Of a stretch of 64,000 nucleotides of DNA, positions 46,919 through 58,539 are shown piece by piece; position 1 is the stretch's first letter; each line of letters starts with the position of its first letter. A model generated the notes under the pieces. It had not been told where the DNA came from. It worked only from the letters and a program-made list of their open reading frames with translations, and ran no database searches. The position numbers and the translations under genes were made by a program. The DNA is taken from contig OZ026524.1 in the NCBI GenBank assembly GCA_964019695.1, forward strand, positions 20,453,509 through 20,517,508. Reading direction: 5' to 3'. Source of the stretch: Loripinus fragilis (lineage: Eukaryota; Mollusca; Bivalvia; Lucinida; Lucinidae).

Positions 46919-46957
46919 CCCAGATCAGACTGCTCCTACAGGAGCAGTCTGATCATG
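46919..46957. repeat. GATCAG hairpin
   Basis: CAGATCAGACTGCTCC pairs with GGAGCAGTCTGATC. From 46960 to 48120 I see no gene; the 127-codon minus frame here has no recognisable domain. Confidence 0.75.
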
Positions 46958-48129
46958 GACTAGTTTCTTTGCTTCCTCAGCAATGATATATTGTTTAACT
47001 AGAATGAATTCGATCTGATCATTAGCTGCTAAATTGGCTTTTGCACCTTGGAGTATTAAGGAACTTTGGTTCGCCTTAAATACTAGAGTATGCAGCACTA
47101 AGTTTTGAGTTGTTGGTTTTTTATGTTTTGTGTTTTGTCTTGTTTTTTGGTTCCAAATTTCATAATTAGCACTCCCTGGCATAAGGATTAGCAATGGATC
47201 AAAGCAAGTACTAAAGACTAAAGATAGATATAGTACTCCATATGAATCTAAGCAATGTGAGACGACTGTTCCTTGTCTGTTGTGAAAGAAACAATAGAAA
47301 AGAAGCAACTCTTTTTAGCTGAATTTCTAAAATGAAACTTCCAAGATGATAATCTAGACAATTCCATCCTAATAATCAATAAACAGCATTAACAAGGAGC
47401 CATCTGATCCAGAACTATTTTGTTTTGCATAGTCATGCTCGCACTTTAATAAAATGTGTTTAATGTTTTTCAATAAAATCCTCTTAACCATTATTTATTT
47501 TCTTTTTTTCTTATCTTTATTTCCTTATAAGATTTGTTAGATAAAGCCTGATCAGACTGCTCTTAAGTGTCTGACCAGGGACTATTTTGTTTGGCACCAG
47601 CTTTTCCTGTTTGAGCAGTTTGGTTGGCTAAAGTGCAAATTACTACATTCTGGTTCCCATTGATGTCTGATCTCAAGTGCATATTAATCCATCACGCAGG
47701 GAAGCAACCAGTTTTAGCTCCAACTTGCATGAAAATTTCTTGTCTATTTCCCATAAAGAAGAATAAATAGACCATAAAACATTATTCTGCTTTCTATCAT
47801 TGTGCCAATTTTAGATATAAGATATTTATTTTGGGATTTTAGAAAATAAGAGATTGATAAACAAAAGATGTTTATATTTGTACTTTTCATGACCTCAATT
47901 TTCAAGGAAAGATGTCTTCAAAGCTTTTATAAGCACTCATTTACTTTGCACTTTTGATTTGAGATTCAAATGGCCCAGTCAACCATAAAAAGTATTTTGG
48001 GGTCAATTGATTATGTTGTAAACTAGTTCAAAGTGAAACAAGATTGGTCATTTAAACAAATTTTGAAGGGCCAGATAGACCCCTAAAGCGCTTTGGTTCT
48101 GGAGAACATTTTTGAAGGTCTCACCTTAT

Positions 48130-48350
48130 GAGCCGCCACATGAGATTTCCAACAATGTGGTTTGCGCAACAAGCAAAGGTTCAGATCAGCCTGCGCCTAC
48201 GCGCAGTCTGATCAGAACCTTTGCTAGTCACATAAATATTCTGTGACTGTTAAGCTACTGACCGAACAGCATTTGGTGTTTCTAGGCATAACATGCTTCC
48301 GAGTCTATTTATGTCAAAATGCCACATTGTTGGAAGTGTCGGGGCTCATA
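48130..48350. mobile_element. Hairpin MITE, GATTTCCAACAATGTGG family, copy 2
   Basis: The ends are GAGCCGCCACATGAGATTTC and inverted CCACATTGTTGGAAGTG..GGGGCTC. The centre is AGCAAAGGTTCAGATCAG against CTGATCAGAACCTTTGCT. Confidence 0.85.
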
Positions 48351-48537
48351 TATGCTTGTGGTGGCTATCTTGGTTATGTGACCAAGACCAATTAACACTA
48401 TTTCTCTCAGAAGAGGGTGAAAATTTAAACTAAAATTAAACTTGTTTTATCTAAAAAAGAAAGATTATCTATATAATTTATTCAATGATTACTTCCCTTT
48501 GGAAGAATTTGCAAGATTTATGTATTTTGTTTGTAAT

Positions 48538-48712
48538 GGTGTTTTGCGTCGTAGTCAACAATTTTTCAGTCATATCAGGACATTTTCCTGTCTTCCTTGG
48601 TTGAACCAATACTAAGCAGAGAATAAAGAGTCTTTTTCCTCAAAGACAACTGGTCTCAAACCAAAGACCCTTCGATCTTAAGTCTTACCCTCTACCACTG
48701 AGCCAGCCCGCT
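48538..48712 (-). mobile_element. SINE, family 1, diverged
   Basis: GTTTTGCGTCGTAGTCAACA tail, TCTTCCTTGGTTGAACCAAT and head ending CCCTCTACCACTGAGCCAGC. Confidence 0.75.
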
Positions 48713-49015
48713 TATGTAGTAGTATAAATGTTTACGTCCACTATTTATAGCCTAGCTAATGAAGCAAGGACTTGAATGGTCTGTCTGCTGATAAAGACTG
48801 GCGTTAATGATTCATTACGTATTTCATTGACAAAATAATACGGCCAATGCCAGCTAATAGTACCAATCAACACAACGAAACCTGGACCAGCCTGCTGATT
48901 CCTACAGTCTCTGTTTGACTATTTATGCTAAAATTAATGTGCAAAATTTGAACTCGTATTAAATGCAAGCTTTTTTATAAAAAAAAAAGTAATAAATATG
49001 GAATTTAACTTTTAA

Positions 49016-49102
49016 ATATGGAATGCAAGGACATGAGATTTTCTGTAAACAACATCATTCAACATGACTTGGACAATATCTCACGTCCTTGTATTCCATA
49101 CT
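49016..49102. repeat. Foldback repeat
   Basis: TATGGAATGCAAGGACATGA pairs with TCACGTCCTTGTATTCCATA. A GATTAGYGAATTT word repeat follows (49140-49310), then a SINE head fragment at 49341-49400 (CTACCACTGAGCCACTGCGC). Confidence 0.7.
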
Positions 49103-49576
49103 GATTTTTTTTATGTAACAGGAGGGTGTCAATGGGGTTTACTGATTAGCCAATTATGGCCCTAAAATTTAACGATTAGTAAATTATGGCCCTAAAATTT
49201 AATGAATAGTGATTTTTTAAGGATAATTTTACCTAATAGCGGAATAAGCATTGCTAGTGATTAGTGAATTTTTAGGGGAAATATAATCATTTGATTAGCG
49301 AATTTTGTGCAAAGAATAGCGTTTTAACAGTTAACAAATGGTGAGGCTCGAAGTAGCGACACTTTGATCCCAAGTCTACCACTGAGCCACTGCGCCCCTC
49401 ATTTTGACTGATTGTGATAGTCACGTCAATGCCAACTATAGTGGGAGAAAATTAGACATTATCAAGTGATATATAGATGACAAAGAGAAACTGCGCATCA
49501 GAAATCACTGTATACATAATCTCAGGCCCGAGGTCTGATATTCGAAAACCAACATTATTTGTCCACCACAAAAAAG

Positions 49577-49760
49577 TACAGTAAAGCCTGTGTAAAACGG
49601 CCACTCAAAATTAGACAAACTTAATGAAGGTCGAAAGTATTGCAGAATGCTTCCCTTGGAGCATTCTGCAATACTTTTGACCTGCATTAAGAGATAATTG
49701 GTCTTGAAAAACAATTTTCTGTCATTTTTAGAGTGGCCGTTTTACACAGGTTTTACTGTA
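49577..49760. mobile_element. CAGTAAAACCTG MITE, copy 2
   Basis: TACAGTAAAGCCTGTGTAAA and inverted TTTACACAGGTTTTACTGTA; centre GTATTGCAGAATGC hairpin; TA at both ends. Confidence 0.9.
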
Positions 49761-50467
49761 ATTAAACTACAACTATCTACAACATAGTACACTTTTTGCT
49801 TCTAATAAAGACATACTGTTTTTCACTGGTCCTCTTTGAAAGAAAATGCATCTATGAACACTGAAGACAGAAGGGTCTGTGTAGTCTGTCGGGAATCGCT
49901 GAGGCTACACTGTGCACATATATGAAGCTGCAATTCTTATCAAACCTTAATGGTATTATTAAACTTACATAATTGTGGACTGCTATAAAAATTGCCGAAT
50001 CTCTCTCCAGCGAACAGAACTGAGAAGTGCAGCCTGATCCCTGCCAGCCCTGTTTGCACATACAAAATGTAATTGCAGATTACACAACTGGATAAATACT
50101 GATCATCTTGCAAATAATGACACCGAGTCCGACTTATCACAACCATCCAATATAAAGGGTATAAAATGCCGGTGTAACTAATGGGAATTTCTAATTGACT
50201 TGATTATTGTGGTCAATTTGTAGCGGAGACAAAACAAAACCAATCAAAGCAAAAGCAATGCTTCCTTGAGCATTGGCCTTGATAGGAAGTTGCTGTTTTG
50301 TTTTGTGACTGAAAAATTATCTCAGACTTTTTTCTTAAAATTTCCATGAACCCATTTCCACAAACATATGTTTTGATTGAGAAATTTAAAAAAAATGGCA
50401 ATGTGGATATATTTTAAAACCTCTCTTGCCATTTTTTTTTGTCCTGAAAATGTATTACATCTGCTGC

Positions 50468-50545
50468 ACCCGGATAGCTCAGTAGTTAGTGTGTTGAGCT
50501 ATGACTAGCAAGATACATCTGCCGTGCTATTTGAATCTCACTAGC
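50468..50545 (+). mobile_element. tRNA-derived SINE head, family 3
   Basis: CCCGGATAGCTCAGTAGTTA (A box) and TGCTATTTGAATCTCACTAG (B box-like) with tRNA spacing. A related head is at 57361-57436. It is not a functional tRNA: the acceptor ends do not pair. Confidence 0.6.
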
Positions 50546-50555
50546 AAAAATATTG

Positions 50556-50755
50556 TTTTGTTTGATTTGATTCTTTACGTCCCATCAACAATCTTTCAGT
50601 TAAAAAGGAACGGGTCTTCCTGGGTTGAACCAGTACTAAGCTAGGATAAATGTGTCTTGCTTAAGGACCACAACGCAGTATCGCTGGTGAGGCTCGAACC
50701 CGCAGCCCCTCGGTCTCAAGTCAAGCACTCTACCACTGAGCCACTGTGCTTCCTG
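50556..50755 (-). mobile_element. SINE, family 1, with 15-bp target duplication
   Basis: A full-length copy: tail TTCTTTACGTCCCATCAACA, body and head ending CTACCACTGAGCCACTGTGC. CTAGCAAAAATATTG flanks it directly (50541-50555, 50756-50770). It inserted just downstream of the family 3 head. Confidence 0.93.
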
Positions 50756-51140
50756 CTAGCAAAAATATTGATTAGTGAAAAATTATCAACTTGTTCCTGC
50801 AGTGGTATGTATTTCAATGGTGTGACTGTCACCTGGGTTGTGGTGGTTTCAGCCAGCAATGAGAACTGCAATGGCTTTCCTCCACCACTATATAGCTAGA
50901 CAGTCTGCGTCTTAGAATTGCTTAACTGACGTCTTTCTCCAGTAAGTTAAGTATATATTCAGGTATGCATTCCAGAATGTTTACCTTGGAAGCAAACAGT
51001 ATAAACCCGGCCATATTTTGTGCAATATAGGCTATAAGCAAAAAGTGTAGATGACAATTGTCCTGGATCAGACTGGCAAACAAACAAAAAAGTTAAGACA
51101 TGATGTAATCTTAAAACAGTCCTCGAATCCCCATATCAAA

Positions 51141-51350
51141 TACAGTAAAACCTGTGTAAAACAGCCAATCAAAAATAGATAAAACAAAGATCTTAATGAC
51201 AAATGGTAGCTTAATGAAGGCCGAAAGTATTGCAGAATGCTCTAGCATTCTGCAATACTTTTGACCTGCATTAAGCGATATTTGGTTTTAAAAAACAATT
51301 TTCTGTCTTTTTTAGAGTGGCCGTTTTACACAGGTTTTACATGTACTGTA
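51141..51350. mobile_element. CAGTAAAACCTG MITE, copy 3
   Basis: TACAGTAAAACCTGTGTAAA and inverted ACACAGGTTTTAC with a small extra ATGTAC before the end; centre GTATTGCAGAATGC hairpin. 51351-52630 has only a GTCTGCTG MITE stub (51360-51420) and a hairpin at 52030-52085. Confidence 0.88.
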
Positions 51351-52639
51351 TCATACCTCCAGCATTTTTCGTCTGCTGATTTTTTTCGAAATCAACTTTT
51401 TTGAATAAGAATTCTAGAATACCAGAGCTCGGATGCAAATCCGGCCCGACCTATAATATGCTGATCATTTATTTTCCCTGTAACAATATTGTTTATGTGC
51501 AAATTTAGTCAAAACCCACATGTCAGTGCAGACAAGACTTTATACGATGGAGACCTTGAAAATAATGTTGTCACCGAAATCTTAAGAACTCATTATTGTA
51601 TCCCAATCCTAGATACTTGGCTGTTAATTACAAAGGACAAAAACATGAGGTTTACATTAGCCCATCCTTGCTTATAAATTAACTTTTTTCTAAACCTTTC
51701 CCCACTAAAGACAATATCCCCCTTACACCCCCGGCTTTCTCAATGGGACATTTCTCGCCTTAGAACTTAGCCAAGTCCATTCTTGGAGATAGGAATATTA
51801 GTCAAAAGTAAATAATATAAAATAAAATTTAGATTCCAAATGAGAAATTTTGACATTTTAAATTATTCCGTTTCTAAATCCGCCAGCGCAGTATCAATCT
51901 GTGTCTTAAGTCTTCTTAAATCAGATTTATTTCATACAAGATTACGCCATAATACAATGCGGCCTTTGATAACACTATGATCCAGACGGCTATTTTTCTT
52001 ATAATTCCAAGAAAACATATGTTGTGGCTACTTAATAGAGGTGTCTCATTGAGACACTTCTAATAAGCAACACAACAAATGTTTTCATGTAGAACTAAGA
52101 AAAATATTGTCAATTTTCGTTTTCTAAAAAGGCGTTTTATCCACAGCTACAAGTCTATGACACAACCGTTTTAGGATATTTAGTAATCTAATTGGGGTAA
52201 ACTTGTACGTAGGCGGTATATCAAGATTTAACCCTAGAGCACAAGACATCATTCGCAGCAGACAACATCTTCAGAAATGTTAGGAAGTGAATTAACCCAC
52301 TTAAGCCGAACAAACTTTCCTATCTCTTTTTATATCCGTTTGGTGACTATTTTTCAATTATAGGGTTGTTGGGTGGCATTTTCAAGCTTAAGTCAAGGCC
52401 ATCCAAAACAAAATTAGGTGCTGTCACACGACTGACCCGCTCAAAATGTCACCTTCCAAAAGTCATGGCTGTTTCGGGGGAAAAAATCTTATTTTAGACA
52501 TTTTTTTCTCTTTTTAACAAATCTTTAAGAAAAAAAAAATACCCCTGGAAAATTATGAGTACTTGTAGGGTGACAGCAAACAATTTTCTTAAGGATGTCC
52601 CAACTTTTAGAGGGAAATTCAGTAAGCAAAGGGTACAGA

Positions 52640-52735
52640 TCCTGATCAGGCGACACATTTTGAATTTCTTATCTAGGTCTACACTGTTTGCCCATGTCCC
52701 ATAAAAGGACACTAGGCTTTAATGGGTTAAAACTA
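52640..52735. mobile_element. MITE stub shared with the giant palindrome arms
   Basis: CTGATCAGGCG..ACACTGTTTGCCCATGTCC..AATGGGTTAAAAC corresponds, inverted, to 10525-10640 in the left arm. Confidence 0.6.
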
Positions 52736-52770
52736 TACTATAGATTTAAAAAAAAGTGGCAAATTATATC

Positions 52771-53008
52771 AGTCAGCGCATGTGATTTCCAACAATGTGG
52801 TATTTTGACATGTGTAGACTCGGACGAGCCTCTGCAGCCTCTTTTAAGCTTAGAAACTCCAAATGGTGTTCAGTCAGTAGTTTAACAATCATAGAATACT
52901 CAAGGGACTAGCAAACGCTCTGGTCAGACTGCACATACGTGCAGGCTGGTCTGAGGCGTTGCTGGTCGCACATACCACATTGTTGGAAATCTCATGCGCT
53001 GGCTCAAT
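52771..53008. mobile_element. Hairpin MITE, GATTTCCAACAATGTGG family, copy 3
   Basis: CAGCGCATGTGATTTCCAAC and inverted GTTGGAAATCTCATGCGCTG; centre AGCAAACGCTCTGGTCAGAC against GTCTGAGGCGTTGCT. Confidence 0.85.
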
Positions 53009-53032
53009 TATGTTGAAACCTCTGGTAAAATG

Positions 53033-53346
53033 CAGGGGTGTGGACTTGTCCAACCTGGTCCCATTTCATTCAGGACAAGTTGAAAATTTCTATTTACTTG
53101 TCCTTGGACAAGCACAAATATATAAAATTAATACAATTCTGTATTTCATATTTTGATCTGGATCTACACTGTTTACAAGAGAGTTGATATCTGGCTTCAT
53201 ACTGTTTTCGAAAGCGTAAATTTAAGCAAAGAAGGGTATAAGCTAATCTGTTCTTTCCGACAAGTAAAATTTTCTTTCGACAAGTACATTATGGCCAATT
53301 TCTTGTCACTGGACAAGTAGAACATTTTACTATTTCCACACCCATG
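53033..53346. mobile_element. CAGGGGTGTGGA-ended DNA transposon (non-autonomous)
   Basis: CAGGGGTGTGGACTTGTCC and inverted GGACAAGTAG..TCCACACCCATG. It is flanked by TAAAATG (53026-53032) and TAAAGTG (53347-53353), a slightly decayed duplication. Inner words GACAAGT repeat in both orientations. Confidence 0.75.
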
Positions 53347-53675
53347 TAAAGTGGATCCTTCATTTAAAGAGAACTTACAAAATTTGAAAACAGCAGAGTC
53401 CGGTTTCATTACGTAGTGCATATAAAAGACAGGTCAATGGCCTACAGTACTGAAAGGGTAGTAACAAAAATCTAGCTCCCTTTTTTCTGGGACTTCCTCT
53501 ATGTAATTATCCTGATTGATTATCAGTGAAAAAAAGAGCGTCATTGTCAGACATAAGTCACAAAAACTGCCCAGCATGCAAAACTTTCATCAATTTGTGA
53601 CACAAAATATTGGATTTGTCTGAACTGATAGCCTGTTGCTAATGGGGAATTAGACCACTAAAGATTTCTTACTTA

Positions 53676-53884
53676 ACTCTTTGCCTACTGGGTAATTTTT
53701 CATGCTTTTTTGTCATCTGCTTACTTTTTTTCGAAATCGATTTTTTGCGAAAAATTATTTCAGGAATGTCATCAGAATGTCAAACAGTTTGGATCCAGAT
53801 CAAGCCCGACATATTGTCGGGCCTGATCTGAGTCCAAACTGTTTGCAAAGGTTATCAGCAGACGACACTTGTAGGAAAAGAGTT
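53676..53884. mobile_element. GTTTGGATCC hairpin MITE
   Basis: ACTCTTTGCCTACTGGG and inverted GTAGGAAAAGAGT at the ends; CAAACAGTTTGGATCCAGAT against ATCTGAGTCCAAACTGTTTG at the core, around CCCGACATATTGTCGGG. Confidence 0.88.
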
Positions 53885-54359
53885 GACAAATAACAACATT
53901 TTTGTCGTATGCAACAAGGGTGCAGATGAGTCTGCGCACTGCATATTGCTGTTCGCTGCCTGAATAGTAAAACTGCTATACTTAATACATCTAAATCTTC
54001 AAGAATCTGGCTAGTCTCGGTAGCTGAGCAATCTTGGGGTCCTATATGTCTCATATTCGGAAAACATTTTTTCTGGTGATTTGGCTCATATGCAGTCTAC
54101 CAAATCTTATATTCCATTCTGATGTGTCTTTATGACAATTATGAAAAAATTGTTTTAGGACACCATGGGAAAAGAGCAATTATCATCTTTGAGATTCAGC
54201 CCTATTGCTTGAAGAACCAAAACAAGATTCACATCATGGCTAAATTAAACTTTATTTTCATATGTAGGTTGAAGGTCAGTCATATATATTGGTATATCTG
54301 TAAAGGTCTTCCCAAATGGTATACAGATGTGAACAGTCATTTCATTTTTTTTTTCAATT

Positions 54360-54635
54360 GGCTTCAGCTTTACGTCCCAGTCAACAGCTACGGTCATGCT
54401 GGGACGGTCAATTCAATAACCACACTTTCTTCCTGGGCAAGATTGACTAAGCAGTTAACCAGTATTTTGTGCACTTACTACACCAACCACTCTTGAATCA
54501 GCGGAAGAAGGAGAATGGTCGGAGAAATTATTTCATTATCAATCTCCATGAAAGTATGGGACTGGGCCGGGATCCAACTCGGGACCCCTGGATATGCAAT
54601 CAGACTCGTTGCCGGCAGCGCTATGCAGCTCAGTA
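54360..54635 (-). mobile_element. tRNA-derived SINE, family 2
   Basis: Tail TTTACGTCCCAGTCAACAGC, body CAGTTAACCAGTA and head GGGCCGGGATCCAACTCGGG (B box), TTGCCGGCAGCGCTA (A box, decayed). Confidence 0.88.
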
Positions 54636-54720
54636 GGTCCAGTAGTACAAAAGTAAATAGGGTTGCCACTCAACATCCATGTCAAAATTCCCTGACTTTT
54701 CCCTGGCTTTTGACTGTTTT

Positions 54721-56290
54721 GTTTATTTGTTTGTTTTGTTTGATTTGATTCTTTACGTCCCATCAACAATCTTTCAGTTAAACAGGGACGGGTCTTCCTG
54801 GGTTGAACCAGTACTAAGCTAGGATAAATGTGTCTTGCTCAAGGACCACAACCAGGGGTGATAAAGTTCAGGATTAATCAGGATTTCCTGATTGAGCACT
54901 CATGCATTTTGCATATAAGATCAAATTTATTATTGCGGTAAGGACCTCTGACGGTGGTAATGGGAATTACAATGTATCGCTGCCTATAATTTTGATAAAA
55001 ATTAAAGTCGATCAAATGCTTCAATCTTCATATATAAGCTCACTGTTGGTCTCTATTTTATGATTATGCATTTGATTTCCTATTTGCATAAATGTACGGC
55101 TTTATTTTTGGGCTAAAATGGTCACTTTTTGTATTATACATATAGGAAATAGAAAAATATTTTTAAAACATCATTCCCCCCCGAGTCCCAACTAATCCTT
55201 TTGCACGTAAGTATGTTCTCATATTTTACATAAGATATGTGAAAAGCTAGCTGGGACTCGGGGGGGAATGATATCCCACAGCCCAAAATGTGACATCGGG
55301 GCGAGCCAGAACATTAGTATTTGGATTTTTGGTGTGCTCTCTTGAAAATCTTTTTTTCCAGTATAAGGAAATAATTAGTACAAGTAAGCTTTCTTTTCAT
55401 AACCCATTAGTCATGGAATATTACAACGTTTTAGCATATTTTTCTTTAGATTATGAAAATTGTCCTTTTACTAAATTCAGTTGGTAGATTATTTTGCACA
55501 TATACTGTATCTATCCAATACACATAAACTACATGGCCACTGAATAGGTGTACTTTACTTATGGATGAATGGTTATGATACATTGCTGCATAATATTGCA
55601 CCAGGTAAATACATTGTCATCAAGGTTGAATGTGGACTACAGTTGCACTTCAAAATAGTTCTCAACAAATCAGATAGAAAACACAACAACAAAAATAATC
55701 ATTAAAATGCTCATGATTTTGGACTTTAAAATACGTTCAGTGTGATTTGTAATCGAGTATTGATGATATAATAACCTTACACATGAAAATAATTGATTTC
55801 TAAATGTTTTGGTGAAGTCAAGTTTTGCAACCCCTACCCCCTTTGGTAGTCTCTCCTGTTTTGTCGTAGGCATCTGCCTGTCTAATTATAACCTTAATTC
55901 GTTCCTAATACATCAAGCGTCCTATCAAAAAGGATACCAGTGATATCTTATGCATAGGGAAGTTTTGGGAAGCATCTGAAAAATAGGCAGATACCCTATC
56001 AAAGCGTCAGAGGTCCTTTGTTATCAGAACCTATCATGATTTTTAATCAGATATTTACTATAAGATAAGCATAAACTGATTGCTTTCTATGGATGTTTTG
56101 TTCTTTTATCATTTAATTGGTAATTTCTGAACATTTTTGGCCAAGTTCAGGATTGAGCTGAAAGATTTTCCTGATTGAGAATCTTGCACTGGTACCACCC
56201 CTGCACAACGCAGTGACGCCGGTGAGGCTCGAACGCGCGGCCCCTCGGTCTTGAGTCAAGCACTCTACCACTGAGCCACTGCGCTCCCTT
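54721..56290 (-). mobile_element. SINE, family 1, split by a 1.35-kb transposon
   Basis: 54721-54852 holds the tail and body (TTCTTTACGTCCCATCAACA to CTCAAGGACCACAAC), and 56204-56290 the head (CACAACGCAGTGACGCCGGT to GAGCCACTGCGCTCCC). ACTGTTTT flanks the whole composite (54713-54720, 56294-56301). Confidence 0.9.
54853..56203. mobile_element. CAGGGGTG-ended DNA transposon (non-autonomous), CACAAC duplication
   Basis: The ends are CAGGGGTGATA and inverted TACCACCCCTG, with inner inverted TCAGGATT/AATCCTGA and AATCAGGA/TCCTGATT. CACAAC is duplicated (54847-54852, 56204-56209), proven by the SINE copies that carry the block once. A strong hairpin lies at 55171-55191 against 55251-55272. No transposase frame. 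Confidence 0.88.
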
Positions 56291-56689
56291 TCAACTGTTT
56301 TCAAGACCCATTTTGTGGGCCAATAATAGCCAGGGATCAATTGGTAAATACATATGGCGCACAGAAAAATGCTGTTCGCACCGAATCAACACATGAAATT
56401 TCCGTGTGGTGCATAATTTTTCTGTGTCAGGGCCTTGCGGTATTTTCGTTATAAAAATTTGCTACTTATTTCTAAGACACACTGAACCTAAACTTCTCGT
56501 TTCTAAGGGAGACAACCTAAACGCTCTGTATCAATAAGCCCTTGAATATTTCTAGCAGTGAAGACCCTGATGAAATGCCGCATCATGCCACACTTTATCT
56601 GGGTCTTCAATGGTTGCCAAAATGCACAATTTAGGAGACTTTAGAATACAAAGGGTTAAAAAAAGCTGTATTCTTCTCATATATGGGTC

Positions 56690-56822
56690 TTGAAGCAAGA
56701 AAACCTGTGTTCGGGGTTTGCAAACAACAAAGGTGCAAACAAGCCTGCGCATCTGTACAGACTGATCAGCACCTTTGTTATTTGCTTTTTGGAAAGTATC
56801 ATATCGAAACTTGCAACAGGTA
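56690..56822. mobile_element. Hairpin MITE, same family as 2840-2966
   Basis: AAGAAAACCTGTGTTCGG, CAACAAAGGTGC, GACTGATCAGCACCTTTGTT and GAAACTTGCAACAGG. A similar hairpin at 56552-56615 (AGTGAAGACCCTGATGA against ATCTGGGTCTTCAATGG) lies next to it. Confidence 0.7.
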
Positions 56823-56972
56823 ACATTTTCTAGCTTGTGGAGAATGGTTTGAGTCTGGCTTTGTTGGAAACCACAAAGACAGGTTTTATAGCAACAAGGC
56901 CCATATGACTATGAGCTCATTACATTAATCAACTTACTGCTACATGTAATAATTTCCGTATAGCCTGGTTAC

Positions 56973-57153
56973 TTCCTGATCCACAGTAAGCCATCCCTAT
57001 AGTGTACATGCCTGACCATCTCAAGATTGGGTCTTTGTCCCGACACAGACTCTCCACTAGAGCGTCCGCTTCCTCCATTCTGCCGTACATCGTAAGAGCA
57101 ATACCGATGGCCAGACCTCGTAATATCTTCTCGTGCTGAGTTTCTTGTGCATA
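56973..57153 (-). CDS. PSMD1: 26S proteasome regulatory subunit PSMD1/Rpn2, internal exon
   Basis: This exon of 181 bp reads [48 protein letters not shown] and MAYCGSG, ending in phase 1. These are hallmark segments of the proteasome/cyclosome repeats of PSMD1 (Rpn2), the large scaffold of the 19S base that contacts Rpn13 and the Rpt ring. The acceptor is TTTCATCAG just above 57153 and the donor is GTAACC below 56973. The IGIALTMYG and CRDKDPILR stretches are nearly invariant in animals, so this is a functional gene, not a retrocopy. The following exon (KAIRRLL region of the family) was not found in the window. Confidence 0.93.
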
Positions 57154-57360
57154 CTGATGAAAGAAAAAAGATTTGGGTCATTCCATATTATATACAATAC
57201 AGTCAATTTATTTGGCGTATTTTTTCGACCCCGAAGTTCAAAGGTAGTGACCTATGCTAATTTTATCTAAAGCCGGTTATCAATAGTTTTTGCCAAAACT
57301 ACAGGAATAAATTAGGCTATCTGAAATTCAATGTATCATAACAGTAGGAATATGACTATA

Positions 57361-57440
57361 TCGTCCGCTGTGGTGTAGTGGGTTGAGCCCAGGACTCTTG
57401 TTACAGAGGAGGAAATTTGAATCTTGCTAGAAGTGTTTTT
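57361..57440 (+). mobile_element. tRNA-derived SINE head, family 3
   Basis: CGCTGTGGTGTAGTGGGTTG (A box) and GGAAATTTGAATCTTGCTAG (B box-like), related to 50468-50545. It lies in a PSMD1 intron. Confidence 0.55.
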
Positions 57441-57736
57441 TTTCTTCAGTAAAATAGTTTTTATGTACTGACATGACGGAAAAAGCCTTAAAATGCTTAA
57501 TTTCATGCAGTTGTATAAATGTACACGTTTAGTTGCTAGTAAATTGAGACTGTTTCGCCTAAGAGCCAAGATTGGTTGTCCGATATTCTTGATTTACTGG
57601 CAACTGCATTGTTATCATGTGTACATTTACATTTACTCTACATAATTCACACGCGCGTAAAAAAACAACAAAAGACACAACATAATTTTCACCATTTCAT
57701 GTTTTTTAGCGCATAAATAATAATACAAATAACACA

Positions 57737-57957
57737 CCTTGTTATAACACAGATTTGAATACAACATGGACATTTTGTGGCTCCTAATTTTTTTTACCAT
57801 GGAATTTTACACAAAGGAATTATATAGGAAAATGACCACGAAATGGTCATTTTCCTATAATTCCTTTGTAAAAGTGTCCCTTTATAACATGATTCACTTA
57901 TAACACAGTCCATTCATATGGATCCCAAATATAGCGTTATAAAGAGACTGTACTGTA
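57737..57957. mobile_element. MITE with GTTATAAC-type ends and strong hairpin
   Basis: The core GGAATTATATAGGAAAATGA pairs with TCATTTTCCTATAATTCC (57815-57865). Outside it CTTGTTATAACACAG and CGTTATAAAGAG are inverted. Confidence 0.65.
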
Positions 57958-57969
57958 CATGCATTTTGA

Positions 57970-58155
57970 GTCTCATGTCCCAGTCAACAATTTTTCAGTT
58001 ATGTTGGGACGGGTCTTCGTGGGTTGAACCAGTTCATAACTAAGCAAGGATAAATGTGTCTTGCTCAAGGACACAACACAGAGACGCCGGTGAGGCGCGA
58101 ACCCACAACCCCTCGGTCTTGAGCCAAGCACTCAATGAGCCATTGTGCTCCCTTG
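57970..58155 (-). mobile_element. SINE, family 1
   Basis: CATGTCCCAGTCAACAATTT tail, GTCTTGCTCAAGGACACAAC, head GGTGAGGCGCGAACCCACAA. Confidence 0.85.
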
Positions 58156-58184
58156 CATATAACTCAGAACTTGAAAACTGATGT

Positions 58185-58290
58185 CTTCCTTAAGAGAATG
58201 GCCCTAGAAATCATTTCATGATGAGAATGGGCCGGGATCGAACTCGCGACCCCTGGATGTTGGACTTGCTACCGACTGCCCTGTGCAGCC
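58185..58290 (-). mobile_element. SINE, family 2, head fragment
   Basis: GGGCCGGGATCGAACTCGCG with ACCCCTGGATGTTGGACTTG and CTACCGACTGCCCTGTGCAG. Confidence 0.8.
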
Positions 58291-58539
58291 CGCTTGATTT
58301 AAGCAGGTTTATCTTTTTTAACTTCAAAGGTTATGTTGTATATAGTTATTTAAATTGTTCCAATGAGGTGAATCTAATGATAGTACACGGCATACCTTAA
58401 TTTTATGGAGGAATAAAATATTAACCCCTTTATGCCTCCATCTCTCGAACAAATTTTCATGATCCCAAATATGTTATGCAGAAAACAAGAACCAGATACT
58501 ACTTCCTGTGTCTTTGGACGAAATAAAGTTTGATTTTAG

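Noticed and set aside
46925..47308. 127-codon minus-strand frame
   Set aside because: No recognisable domain. It starts in a GATCAG hairpin and has low-complexity stretches, so it is probably a chance frame.
49940..50146. Possible exon on the minus strand (GLAGIRLHFSVLFAGERFGNFY followed by GTAAGT)
   Set aside because: The splice donor looks good, but I recognise no protein family, it does not fit PSMD1 order, and a single short frame is weak evidence.
50468..50545. A functional tRNA gene
   Set aside because: A and B boxes are visible, but the acceptor ends do not pair and the anticodon arm is poor. A related head at 57361 shows it is a SINE family.
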